Positions 1-7,619 of a stretch of 12,194 nt of DNA are shown here, in pieces. The position numbers were made by a program, and so were the translations under genes. The notes under the pieces are model-generated. The model searched no databases, was not told the DNA's origin, and saw only the letters and a list, made by a program, of their open reading frames with translations. Each line of letters starts with the position of its first letter. Positions within the stretch are counted from its first letter, which is position 1. Origin of the DNA: Actinomycetota bacterium (lineage in GTDB: Bacteria > Actinomycetota > Actinomycetes > S36-B12); assembly GCA_003456155.1 (NCBI GenBank), contig DMPC01000190.1, positions 18,048 to 30,241 of the forward strand, in the 5' to 3' direction.

Positions 1-783
1 CTGGGCCTGACCGCCACCGAGCTGGGAGCCCCGGGATTCCTCCCGACCGATCCGCACGACGTCAAGGCGGAGCTCGCGGAGTACGGCATGACCCTGCTGG
101 GTGGCTTCACGCCGGTCGTCCTGCACGACCCGGCCCAGCGCCAGGCGACGATCGACAGCGCGACGGCGACGGCCCGGCTGTTCCAGCAGGCCGGTGCCAC
201 CAAGTTCGTGTCGGCGGTCGTGCAGGACATGGACTGGTCGACACCCCGGCCGCTCTCCGTCGACGAGCAGCGTCACATGGCCGAGATGTTCGGAGTGATT
301 GACGAGATCTGCGCTGAGCACGGACTCGAGCAGGTCCTCCACTCGCATGTGCAGACCCTGGTCGAGACCAGGGACGACATCAATCGCGTGCTCGATACGT
401 GCGATGTCCACTTCTGCCTCGACACCGGGCACATGGCGATCGGTGGTCAGGATCCCGTCGCCTTCGCCCAGGAGGCCATGGAGCGGGTGGGTCATGTGCA
501 CCTGAAGGATGTCCGCCTCGACATGGTCCCGGCCGTGCTCGCCCGCGAGGTCTCCCTGATGGCCGCAACCCAGGCGGGGCTCTTCACGCCGCTCGGTCAG
601 GGCGATGTCGACATCCTCGGCGTCGTGCAGTCGCTGGAGGCGGCGGGATATCGCGGTTGGTACGTCATCGAGCAGGACACCGCGATCACCGACGGTCTCC
701 CGGCTGAGGGCGAGGGTCCGATCCATCAGGTCAGGACGTCGATGCAGTACCTCACCGACGTCGTCGCTCCGACTCTGGCCTAG
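1..783 (+). CDS. iolE: IolE-like myo-inosose-2 dehydratase (5' partial)
   Basis: The frame is open from base 1, so the N-terminus (roughly 40 residues by comparison with the usual ~300) lies outside the window; 260 residues are visible. It is an AP-endonuclease-2-type TIM barrel. Visible barrel motifs, numbered from the window start, are HSH at 114-116, LDTGH at 140-144, HVHLKDV at 165-171 and IEQD at 223-226. These supply the usual acidic and histidine metal ligands of the family. The stretch after HVHLKDVR, with a GLFTPLG motif, is typical of IolE rather than a generic sugar-phosphate isomerase. IolE removes water from 2-keto-myo-inositol (scyllo-inosose) in the cytoplasm, giving the trihydroxycyclohexanedione that IolD opens. 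The gene leads directly into iolC with a 14-nt gap. IolI or IolH type isomerases share the fold and remain possible alternatives. Confidence 0.82.
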   Translation: MGLTATELGAPGFLPTDPHDVKAELAEYGMTLLGGFTPVVLHDPAQRQATIDSATATARLFQQAGATKFVSAVVQDMDWSTPRPLSVDEQRHMAEMFGVIDEICAEHGLEQVLHSHVQTLVETRDDINRVLDTCDVHFCLDTGHMAIGGQDPVAFAQEAMERVGHVHLKDVRLDMVPAVLAREVSLMAATQAGLFTPLGQGDVDILGVVQSLEAAGYRGWYVIEQDTAITDGLPAEGEGPIHQVRTSMQYLTDVVAPTLA

Positions 784-797
784 GCCTCCTCTCCAGG

Positions 798-1733
798 ATG
801 GACGTCCTCAGCGTCGGGCGCGTGAGCGTCGACCTCTACGCGGAGCAGCCGCACGTGGGCTTCGACGGTCAGCAGACGTTCACCAAGTCCGTCGGTGGCA
901 GTCCCACCAACGTCGCAGTGGCCGCTGCACGGCTGGGCCGTCGGGCCGCGATCGTCACGAAGGTGGGCGACGACGGCTTCGGCCGCTATGTCCGGCGCCG
1001 GCTCCAGGACTGGGGGGTCGACACCACCTATGTCGGAGTCCACCCCGATGCCCAGACCCCACTGGCCCTGGCGGCGCTGAATCCTCCGGAGACTCCCGAG
1101 GTCGCGTTCTATCGCGGCCACGCCGCCCCCGACACCTTCCTCGCGTTCGACGCGGTGCCCGAGCAGGTGATCCGCGACTGCCGGCTGCTCTGGATGAGTC
1201 AGGGCTCCCTCGCCCAGGGGAGCACGGCGACGACGTGCCTGGAGTGGCTATCGATCCGCGATCGGGCCTCCCACACCGTGCTCGACCTGGACTACCGCGC
1301 CGCCCTGTGGCCCGACCGCGCATCCGCACGTGCCATGGCCACGCGGGCGATCGGCCTGGCCACCGTGGTGGTCGGCAATCGCGAGGAGTGCGACGTCGCC
1401 GTCGGCACGGCCGACCCGGATGCCGCGGCGAATGCCCTGATCGACGCGGGCGTGACCCTGGCGATCATCAAGCTCGGAGCGGACGGCGCCCTGCTCGCCA
1501 CGGCCGAGGAGCGTCACCGCATCGCGCCGACCCCGATCGACATCGTGTGCGGCCTCGGGGCCGGGGATGCCTTCGGCGGTGCCCTGTGCCACGGCCTGCT
1601 GAGCGGGTGGGATCTCCCGCGCATCGGGCGGTTTGCGAATGCTGCGGGGGCTCTCGTGTCGACACGTCTCACCTGCGCGGATGCGATGCCATCGATCAAC
1701 GAGCTCGAGCAATGGGTGGAGGGCGCCGCATGA
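798..1733 (+). CDS. iolC: 5-dehydro-2-deoxygluconokinase (PfkB family)
   Basis: The 311-residue protein is a full-length PfkB (ribokinase-like) sugar kinase. The N-terminal substrate-binding motif GGSPTNVAVAAARLG is at residues 33-47. The C-terminal ATP/anion-hole signature GLGAGDAFGGAL is at 252-263, with Asp257 as the expected catalytic base. In inositol breakdown IolC phosphorylates 2-deoxy-5-keto-gluconate at C6, making the substrate for the pathway aldolase. The inositol context makes this more likely than fructokinase or KDG kinase. The start is the first ATG after iolE and places the first beta strand (MDVLSVGRVSVD) at the terminus, as usual for the family. No good Shine-Dalgarno site precedes it; upstream is a pyrimidine-rich CCTCCTCTCC run, so translation may depend on coupling to iolE. 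The stop overlaps the next start as ATGA. Confidence 0.93.
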   Translation: MDVLSVGRVSVDLYAEQPHVGFDGQQTFTKSVGGSPTNVAVAAARLGRRAAIVTKVGDDGFGRYVRRRLQDWGVDTTYVGVHPDAQTPLALAALNPPETPEVAFYRGHAAPDTFLAFDAVPEQVIRDCRLLWMSQGSLAQGSTATTCLEWLSIRDRASHTVLDLDYRAALWPDRASARAMATRAIGLATVVVGNREECDVAVGTADPDAAANALIDAGVTLAIIKLGADGALLATAEERHRIAPTPIDIVCGLGAGDAFGGALCHGLLSGWDLPRIGRFANAAGALVSTRLTCADAMPSINELEQWVEGAA

Positions 1734-2650
1734 GCCTGGATCGTGAGCAGTACCTCGCCCTTCTCGAGGCGCGCGTCTTCGCACCGGAGAGCCTGCGCGA
1801 TGCCCTCGTCTCACGCCGGCGACGCACCGTCGCGGGAGTCGACGGCCGGCTGCTGATCCTTGCCGCCGATCACACCGCACGCGGCATGCTCGCGGCATCG
1901 GGGGACCCTCTCGCTGTCGCCGATCGCTACACCCTGCTCGATCGCCTCGTGCGAGGCCTGGCGCTTCCCGGCGTCGACGGAGTGCTGGCAAGTGCCGACA
2001 TCCTCGAGGAGCTCGCGTGGCTGGGTGCTCTCGACGAGCGGCTGGCGATCGGCACCATGAACCGGGGCGGCATCATCGGTGCCAGCTGGGAGCTCGACGA
2101 TCGGATGACCGCCTACGACGCCGATCATGTCGAGTCCTGCGGCCTCGATGGGGGCAAGACGCTGCTGCGGATCGACCATGCGGATCCGGCGGTGGCGCGC
2201 ACCATCGAGTCCGTTGCGGCCGTGACGACCCAGTTGGCCGATCGCCGGCTGATGGCGATGGTCGAGCCGCTGCCCTATGTCAAGGACGCCAACGGTCGTG
2301 CTGTTCTCGACAGTTCCGACGAGGCCCTCATCAAGGTGGTCGCGGTCGCGTCCGGCCTGGGGTCGTCCTCGGCCTACACCTGGCTGAAGGTCCCGGGCAG
2401 TGACCGGATGGCTGAGGTGGCGGGCGCGACGACCCTGCCCGTGCTGATGCTCGGAGGTGACCCGGGAACCGAGGCTGATCGCACCTTTGCGCGATGGGCG
2501 GGCGCGATGCGCGAGCCCAACGTCCGGGGGCTGGTGGCAGGTCGCGCACTGCTCTACCCGCAGGTCGGCGAGCCCGAGGACGCCGTCCGGCGGGCCGCAT
2601 CCATCGTCCGTTCCACCGACGGCTTCGGCCGCAGAGGAGGTTCATCATGA
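1730..2650 (+). CDS. Cgl0159-type (beta/alpha)8 aldolase-like protein
   Basis: This 306-residue protein belongs to the family often labelled deoxyribose-phosphate aldolase-like or Cgl0159-like and is regularly found in actinobacterial inositol clusters. Visible features suit a class I aldolase barrel: ILAADHTARG at residues 43-52, GTMNRGG at 108-114, GGKTLLRID at 141-149, MVEPLPY at 177-183, TWLKVPG at 217-223 with Lys220 as a possible Schiff-base lysine, LMLGGDPG at 239-246 and LVAGRALLYP at 268-277, the last two resembling phosphate-binding loops. The start ATG overlaps the iolC stop (ATGA), and the stop overlaps the iolB start in the same way. The open frame runs far upstream, but that part only shadows iolE and iolC. 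Its place next to the kinase, and the lack of a class II iolJ in the window, suggest that it cleaves 6-phospho-5-dehydro-2-deoxygluconate. That role is inferred. Confidence 0.85.
   Translation: MSLDREQYLALLEARVFAPESLRDALVSRRRRTVAGVDGRLLILAADHTARGMLAASGDPLAVADRYTLLDRLVRGLALPGVDGVLASADILEELAWLGALDERLAIGTMNRGGIIGASWELDDRMTAYDADHVESCGLDGGKTLLRIDHADPAVARTIESVAAVTTQLADRRLMAMVEPLPYVKDANGRAVLDSSDEALIKVVAVASGLGSSSAYTWLKVPGSDRMAEVAGATTLPVLMLGGDPGTEADRTFARWAGAMREPNVRGLVAGRALLYPQVGEPEDAVRRAASIVRSTDGFGRRGGSS
2633..2640 (+). promoter_or_regulatory. Strong Shine-Dalgarno site of iolB
   Basis: AGAGGAGG lies 6 nt upstream of the ATG at 2647, inside the last codons of the Cgl0159-type gene. It is the best ribosome binding site in the operon and fixes the iolB start at 2647, although the open frame extends to 2494. 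It would allow independent initiation on top of coupling at the ATGA overlap. Confidence 0.8.
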
Positions 2651-3540
2651 GCTGGTTCCACCCATCGGGCTCCCTGCGGAACGGGGAGGCGGATGTCCTG
2701 GTCACCCCCGAGATCGCGGGGTGGGCCTACAGCGGCCTCCAGGTCTTCACGCTCTCGCCCGGATCGGTCGTGACGGTCGAGCTCACCGGCGAGGAGGGCG
2801 TCATCGTGCCCCTGTCCGCGCGGGAGGTACGTGTCACCGTCGACGGCGAGGAGTTCGCGCTGGCCGGACGCGACGGAGTCTTCGCCTCGGTCTCGGACTG
2901 GCTGTATGCCCCCGTCGGTTCGACGGTCACGTTGGCGGGCGCGGCTGGTGACATCGCACTGTGCACAGCACGAGCATCCGAGGTGCATCCCGTGGCCCAC
3001 ATCGCAGCTGCCGGGGTGCCGGTCGAGGTGCGGGGGGCGGGTCGCTCCACGCGGCAGGTCACGAACATCGCGACGCCGGAATCCTTCTCGGGCGCGCATC
3101 GCATCAACGTCTGCGAGGTGATCACTCCCGGCGGGAACTGGTCCTCCTGGCCCCCTCACCGCCACGACGGGATCGGTGACTGCATGGTCACCAACGAGGA
3201 GATCTACTACTTCCGGATCGGTCGGGAGGAGGGCCCGCACGGTGATGCTGCCGGTCAGGGCCTTTTCCACGTGTACACGGTCGATGGCTCGGTCGACGAG
3301 ACCGTCACCCTGCACGACGGAGACGTCTACCTCGTCCCGGAGGGCTACCACGGCCCGTCGGTTGCACCGCCCGAGTACCCGATGTACTTCCTCAATGTCC
3401 TCGCCGGTCCGGGCGAGGACCGCACGATGGCGTTCTGCGATGATCCCGAGCACCACTGGATCCGCGAGTCATGGAACGAGCAGGCACCCGATCCCCGGCT
3501 GCCGTGGACGACGGCGGCCGGCCGCCGGAAAGTCGGGTGA
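2647..3540 (+). CDS. iolB: 5-deoxy-glucuronate isomerase
   Basis: IolB belongs to the KduI/IolB bicupin family and converts 5-deoxy-glucuronate to 2-deoxy-5-keto-gluconate, the step between IolD and IolC. The protein is 297 residues, slightly longer than the common ~270. The metal-binding cupin is clear: PPHRHD at residues 169-174 gives His171 and His173, EEIYYFRI at 184-191 gives the glutamate, and GYHGP at 233-237 gives His235. The N-terminal cupin half (residues 1-125) lacks such ligands, as expected for this family. The ATG overlaps the preceding stop by four bases and has a strong Shine-Dalgarno site 6 nt upstream. The next gene starts at or just after the stop, consistent with continuous coupling along the operon. 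Confidence 0.95.
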   Translation: MSWFHPSGSLRNGEADVLVTPEIAGWAYSGLQVFTLSPGSVVTVELTGEEGVIVPLSAREVRVTVDGEEFALAGRDGVFASVSDWLYAPVGSTVTLAGAAGDIALCTARASEVHPVAHIAAAGVPVEVRGAGRSTRQVTNIATPESFSGAHRINVCEVITPGGNWSSWPPHRHDGIGDCMVTNEEIYYFRIGREEGPHGDAAGQGLFHVYTVDGSVDETVTLHDGDVYLVPEGYHGPSVAPPEYPMYFLNVLAGPGEDRTMAFCDDPEHHWIRESWNEQAPDPRLPWTTAAGRRKVG

Positions 3541-3542
3541 GC

Positions 3543-4745
3543 ATGAACCGTCATGTGGGCATCGCCGTTCTGGGCCTGGGCTGGATGGGTCAGGCGCACA
3601 GCCGCTCCGTCCTCCGCATCCCGTCACTGTTCCCCGAGCGCTCGTTCGATCCGACGCTGGTCGTGTGCGCCGACACCGAGCCGGAGCGGCGCGAGCGGGC
3701 GGTCCGGGACTTCGGCTTCGCTCGCGCCGTCGACGACTGGCGCGAGGCCGTGGCCTCACCGGATGTCGATGCTGTCTGGGTCACCGCACCGAACATGCTG
3801 CACGTGCCGATGATCGAGGCGGCGACCGCCGCGGGAAAGGCGGTGTTCAGCGAGAAGCCGATCGGTGGCAAGCCGGAGCAGACCGTCGCGGCATTCCGGG
3901 CAGCGCAGGCGGCGGGAGTCCACACCGGTGTCGGCTACAACTACCTCTGGGCTCCGCTCGTGCTGCATGCCCGGGAGCTGATCGCCTCCGGTCAACTGGG
4001 GGAGATCACGCACTACCGGGGTCGATTCGTGTCCATGTACGGCAGCGACGAGCTCGGCCTGCTCACCTGGCGATTCATGCTCGACCAGGCCGGCTACGGC
4101 GTCACGAGCGACATCCTGAGCCACTCGGTGTCCCTTGCCCAGTTCCTCGTCGGTGGCATCAGCGAGGTGGTCGGCATGCGCAACACCACGATCCCCCTGC
4201 GCCCACTCCCCACCGGGGCTGCCAGCCATTACGGTCGCGGTCGCCCCGAGGATCCCAAGGGCGAGGTCGAGAACGAGGACTTCGCCTCGATGCTCTGCCG
4301 GTTCGACAGTGGCGCTACGGGAACATTCGAGGTCAGCCGGACGATGGTCGGCCCGGAGAGCCAGAACGCCTTCGAGGTGTACGGCACCAAGGGAGCGCTC
4401 GCCTGGAACCTTGAGCGGCTCAACGAGCTGCAGTACTACCGGCTCACCGACGACCCGAGTTCCGGCTACACGACCATCTTCGGAGGGGACCGCTTCCCGT
4501 TCCACGGGGCCTTCGTCCCCGGTCAGGCCAATGCGATCGGCTTCGAGGACCTCGTGGCGATCGAGGACTACTCCTTCCTGGAGTCGCTCGCCGCGGGGAC
4601 GTCCTTCGCCCCCGGGTTCCGTGAGGCGGTGGATGTCGTCAGCGTGCAGCAGGCACTGATCGACTCGTGGGATTCGGGCACCTGGCAGCCCGTCGTCGAT
4701 CTCGCAGGCACCGGCAACCCGGAAGGGAGCCCCCATGGCCACTGA
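3543..4745 (+). CDS. Gfo/Idh/MocA family NAD(P)-dependent oxidoreductase
   Basis: The 400-residue protein has an N-terminal Rossmann fold (VGIAVLGLGWMG at residues 5-16), the catalytic-lysine motif SEKP at 103-106 (Lys105), and a C-terminal alpha/beta domain. The Asp-x-x-x-His pair of the family is present as DILSH at 190-194. The C-terminal region with VENEDF, FEVSRT and FEVYGTKGAL resembles, from memory, the longer members such as levoglucosan or scyllo-inositol dehydrogenases. It probably oxidises an inositol isomer or related cyclic polyol and so widens the substrate range of the operon; the exact substrate cannot be read. I chose the ATG at 3543. A GTG at 3537, which overlaps the iolB stop as GTGA, is an equally reasonable start adding two residues, and a GGAAAG site lies upstream of both. 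The 3' end overlaps iolD by 11 bases. Confidence 0.88.
   Translation: MNRHVGIAVLGLGWMGQAHSRSVLRIPSLFPERSFDPTLVVCADTEPERRERAVRDFGFARAVDDWREAVASPDVDAVWVTAPNMLHVPMIEAATAAGKAVFSEKPIGGKPEQTVAAFRAAQAAGVHTGVGYNYLWAPLVLHARELIASGQLGEITHYRGRFVSMYGSDELGLLTWRFMLDQAGYGVTSDILSHSVSLAQFLVGGISEVVGMRNTTIPLRPLPTGAASHYGRGRPEDPKGEVENEDFASMLCRFDSGATGTFEVSRTMVGPESQNAFEVYGTKGALAWNLERLNELQYYRLTDDPSSGYTTIFGGDRFPFHGAFVPGQANAIGFEDLVAIEDYSFLESLAAGTSFAPGFREAVDVVSVQQALIDSWDSGTWQPVVDLAGTGNPEGSPHGH
4721..4729 (+). promoter_or_regulatory. Shine-Dalgarno site of iolD
   Basis: GGAAGGGAG ends 5 nt before the ATG at 4735, within the 3' end of the upstream oxidoreductase gene. It supports 4735 as the iolD start, so the two genes overlap by 11 bases. 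Confidence 0.7.
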
Positions 4746-6585
4746 CACGATCCGGCTGACGACCGCCGAGGCGATCGTCCGCTACCTGATCGCCCAGCGC
4801 ATCGTTGTCGACGGTGACGAGGTTCCGCTCTTCCCCGGAGTCCTGGCGATCTTCGGCCACGGCAACGTCACGAGCCTGGGTCACTCACTCGAGATGCACC
4901 GTGACGAGATCCCTGTCTGGCGCGGGCAGAACGAGCAGGGGATGGGGTTGGCAGCAGCCGGCTTCGCCAAGGCCATGCGTCGTCAGCAGGTGATGGTGTG
5001 CACGTCGTCGATCGGTCCCGGTGCGACGAACATGGTCACCGCGGCGGGAGTCGCCATGTCGAACCGACTGCCGGTGCTCTTCATCTCGGGAGACACCTTC
5101 TCTTCGCGGCTGCCCGACCCGGTGCTTCAGCAGGTGGAGCACTTCGGCACGCCGTCGATCACGGTCAACGATGCATTCCTGCCGGTCGTGCGCTTCTGGG
5201 ATCGGATCACCCATCCGGCCCAGGTGCTGAGCTCGCTCCCGCAGGCAGTTTCCACGCTGCTCGATCCGGCGGACTGCGGCCCGGCCTTCATCGGCCTGCC
5301 CCAGGACATCGCCGCTGAGGCCTACGACTTCCCTGTCGCGTTCTTCACGACCGAGGTGCGCGAGATCGCGCGTCCGCGCCCGGATCGCGGCCAGGTCGCC
5401 CGTGCGGTGGAGCTGCTGCGCTCGTCGAAGCGGCCCGTCATCATCGCCGGGGGTGGCGTTCACTACTCGCGCGCCGAGGCCGAGCTGGCCGCGTTCGCCG
5501 AGGAGTTCGGCATCCCTGTCGTGGAGACGGTCGCAGGCAAGTCGTCGCTGCTGGCCACGCATCCTCGCTACTCCGGGCCGATGGGAGTGACCGGAGCCGA
5601 GGCGGCCAACACGGTGGCGACGGAGGCCGATGTCGTCCTGGCGGTCGGCACGCGCCTGGAGGACTTCACGACCGGGTCCTGGACAGTCTTCGATCCGAAG
5701 GCGCACATCATCGGCGTCAATGCCGCACGCTTCGACGCCATCAAGCATCGGTCGCTGCCCGTCGTGGGCGACGCGCGTGAGGCCCTGGCCGATCTGCGCG
5801 AGCAGCTGCTCGGGTGGTCGGCTGACCCGTCATGGACGGCGCGCGGATCCCAGATGCGACGGGAGCTCCAGGCATTCGTCGATGGGCGCACCACTGACGA
5901 CGGAGTGTGGCCGCCGAGCTACGCCCAGCTCGTGGGTCTTGTCCACGATGCGGCGACCGCGGATGACTACGTCCTGACCGCGGCCGGAGGGCTGCCGGGA
6001 GAGCTGAACATCAACTGGATGAGCAAGGGCATCGCGACGTTCGACTGTGAATACGGCTTCTCCTGCATGGGCTACGAGATCTCCGGTGCCTGGGGCGCGG
6101 CGTTCGCCCGTCGCGCGGGCCAGGTCTACTCGATGGTGGGCGACGGCTCCTACCTGATGCTCAACTCCGACATCTACGCCTCCGTGCTGTCCGGCAAGAA
6201 GATGATCCTGGTGGTGTGCGACAACGAGGGCTATGCCGTCATCGAGCGGCTGCAGGTCGGCCAGGGAGGTGCCTCCTACAACAACATGCTGAAGGACTCC
6301 GCCGGCTCAGGAAGCGATGTCCGGGTCGATTTCCGCGCCCACGCTGCGGCGATGGGGGCGATCACCTTCGAGGTCGGCAGCCTCGCGGAGTTCAGGGATG
6401 CCCTCCTGGAGGCGAAGAGTGCTGATCGCACCGCGGTCATCGTGACCAAGGTCAGGGCGAGTGACTGGACAGAAGGTGGCGCCTTCTGGCAGGTGGGTAT
6501 TCCCGAGGTCTCGGACCGCTCACAGGTGCAGGCCGCGCGGGCGTCGATGGACGCTGGCCTGCGAGCTCAGCGGCGTGGTGTGTGA
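4735..6585 (+). CDS. iolD: 3D-(3,5/4)-trihydroxycyclohexane-1,2-dione acylhydrolase
   Basis: IolD is a thiamine-diphosphate enzyme that hydrolyses the cyclic dione from IolE to 5-deoxy-D-glucuronate, the ring-opening step of inositol breakdown. The 616 residues match the family size and the three-domain acetolactate-synthase-like layout. The pyrimidine-binding domain has FGHGNVTSLG at 40-49 and QNEQGM at 65-70, where Glu67 should activate the cofactor. The central domain follows from about residue 215. The pyrophosphate-binding domain has the GDG...N cofactor and Mg motif from Gly469-Asp470-Gly471 to Asn497. FGHGN with NEQGM separates IolD from acetolactate synthase and related enzymes. The start overlaps the preceding gene and has a Shine-Dalgarno site. 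A TGATG at the 3' end couples the stop to a 13-codon mini-ORF before iolG. Confidence 0.96.
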   Translation: MATDTIRLTTAEAIVRYLIAQRIVVDGDEVPLFPGVLAIFGHGNVTSLGHSLEMHRDEIPVWRGQNEQGMGLAAAGFAKAMRRQQVMVCTSSIGPGATNMVTAAGVAMSNRLPVLFISGDTFSSRLPDPVLQQVEHFGTPSITVNDAFLPVVRFWDRITHPAQVLSSLPQAVSTLLDPADCGPAFIGLPQDIAAEAYDFPVAFFTTEVREIARPRPDRGQVARAVELLRSSKRPVIIAGGGVHYSRAEAELAAFAEEFGIPVVETVAGKSSLLATHPRYSGPMGVTGAEAANTVATEADVVLAVGTRLEDFTTGSWTVFDPKAHIIGVNAARFDAIKHRSLPVVGDAREALADLREQLLGWSADPSWTARGSQMRRELQAFVDGRTTDDGVWPPSYAQLVGLVHDAATADDYVLTAAGGLPGELNINWMSKGIATFDCEYGFSCMGYEISGAWGAAFARRAGQVYSMVGDGSYLMLNSDIYASVLSGKKMILVVCDNEGYAVIERLQVGQGGASYNNMLKDSAGSGSDVRVDFRAHAAAMGAITFEVGSLAEFRDALLEAKSADRTAVIVTKVRASDWTEGGAFWQVGIPEVSDRSQVQAARASMDAGLRAQRRGV

Positions 6586-6626
6586 TGTCGAGCAACGACC
6601 TGCTCGATGCCGGGCGAGTGACGTGA
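6585..6626 (+). other. 13-codon mini-ORF linking iolD to iolG
   Basis: An ATG overlaps the iolD stop (TGATG), reads 13 codons (MSSNDLLDAGRVT) and ends in a TGA that overlaps the GTG start of iolG (GTGA). The iolD-iolG gap is therefore bridged by an ORF coupled at both ends. The peptide has no recognisable family, and a functional product is doubtful. A role in passing ribosomes to iolG, which lacks a clear Shine-Dalgarno site, is an inference. Chance is a serious alternative for such a short ORF. Confidence 0.35.
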
Positions 6627-7615
6627 GGATCGGAATCGTGGGCGCCGGGATCATGGGCGCGGACCACGCGCGGATCCTGCATCGTGATGTCCCGAACGCT
6701 GACGTCGTGATGGTGGCGGATGTCGATCGTGACCGTGCCGAGGCGGTGGTGGCGGACATCCCGGGCGCCGTCGTGTCCGGTGACGCGCGCGCTCTGATCG
6801 CGTCGCCTGACGTCGATGCCGTCCTCGTGGCGTCGAGTGATGCCACGCACGTCGAGTACGTCCTCGCGTGCCTGGATCTGCGCAAGCCGGTGCTGTGCGA
6901 GAAGCCGTTGGCCCCCACGGCAGCGGAATGCGCCCGGATCGTCGATGCGGAGCAGGCCGTCATCGCCGGGGGGCTGCCGCTGGTCTCCGTCGGGTTCATG
7001 CGCCGCTTCGACCCGGGGTACGTCGAGCTTCGTGGGCTCGTCGACGAGGGTGCCGTGGGTGTGCCCCTGGCGGTCCACAGCGTCGGCCGCGGTGTGGGGG
7101 CTCCGCCCGGCAGCGATGAGCTCACGGTAACCGGATCGGCGATCCACGACTTCGACATCGTGCCGTGGCTGATCTCCTCCCCGGTCGTCGAGGCGAGCTG
7201 GCTGGCGCCGCGCCGATCCCCGGAGGTCACCGACCGCCAGGATCCCCAGTTCATCCTGCTGCGCACCGCGGACGGGGTACTGGTCACCGTCGACGTCTTC
7301 CTCCACGCGCGGTACGGGTACGACATCCGATGCGAGGTCGTGGGCTCGCAGGCGTCGGCATCCTTGACCGAACCTCACCGGCTGGTGCGCGACCACGGGC
7401 TCACGCGTTCCCACGGCTACGCCGCTGACTGGCGGCCGAGGTTCGCGGAGGCGTACCGCCTGCAGAATCGCGCCTGGGTGGAGTCCCTCACGGCGGGGAC
7501 GCCGAGTCCGCTCGCGACGGCACGAGACGGCCTGCAGGCGGCGCTGGTGGCCGATGCGGTGCTTGCCTCCATGCACGGGGGCGGCGGATTCGTCCCCGTC
7601 GGGACGACACCCTGA
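6623..7615 (+). CDS. iolG: Inositol 2-dehydrogenase-like Gfo/Idh/MocA oxidoreductase
   Basis: The 330-residue protein has the size and layout of inositol 2-dehydrogenase: Rossmann motif GIVGAGIMG at residues 4-12, LCEKPLAP at 91-98 with catalytic Lys94, GFMRRFDPGY at 124-133 and IHDFDIVPWL at 174-183. IolG oxidises myo-inositol to scyllo-inosose with NAD, the first pathway step. The GTG at 6623 starts the protein right at the first beta strand; the frame is open further upstream, but that part only shadows iolD. The GTG sits in a GTGA overlap with the mini-ORF, and there is only a poor Shine-Dalgarno site. One oddity: the aspartate expected four residues before the catalytic histidine (D-x-x-x-H) is Gly171 here (GSAIH). 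The gene ends 4 nt from the converging dapD stop, with no terminator visible. Confidence 0.88.
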   Translation: MRIGIVGAGIMGADHARILHRDVPNADVVMVADVDRDRAEAVVADIPGAVVSGDARALIASPDVDAVLVASSDATHVEYVLACLDLRKPVLCEKPLAPTAAECARIVDAEQAVIAGGLPLVSVGFMRRFDPGYVELRGLVDEGAVGVPLAVHSVGRGVGAPPGSDELTVTGSAIHDFDIVPWLISSPVVEASWLAPRRSPEVTDRQDPQFILLRTADGVLVTVDVFLHARYGYDIRCEVVGSQASASLTEPHRLVRDHGLTRSHGYAADWRPRFAEAYRLQNRAWVESLTAGTPSPLATARDGLQAALVADAVLASMHGGGGFVPVGTTP

Positions 7616-7619
7616 TCGC

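Noticed and set aside
605..1729. Long upstream extension of the Cgl0159-type reading frame (681 codons in total)
   Set aside because: The first 375 codons are Arg/Ser/Pro-rich out-of-frame reading of iolE and iolC. Recognisable protein begins only at the ATG at 1730, which overlaps the iolC stop.
3756..4748. 330-codon antisense open frame opposite the oxidoreductase gene
   Set aside because: The product is rich in Arg, Asp, Gly and Val with no family resemblance; such frames are typical of the reverse strand of GC-rich genes. The + strand gene has clear motifs.
6461..6622. Extended N-terminus of iolG within the end of iolD
   Set aside because: The dinucleotide-binding strand VRIGIVGAGIMG starts exactly at the GTG at 6623. 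The upstream residues are an Arg-rich shadow of iolD.
6452..7576. 374-codon antisense open frame opposite iolG
   Set aside because: Low-complexity Arg/His/Asp-rich translation without any motif. It exists only because the sense gene has high third-position GC.
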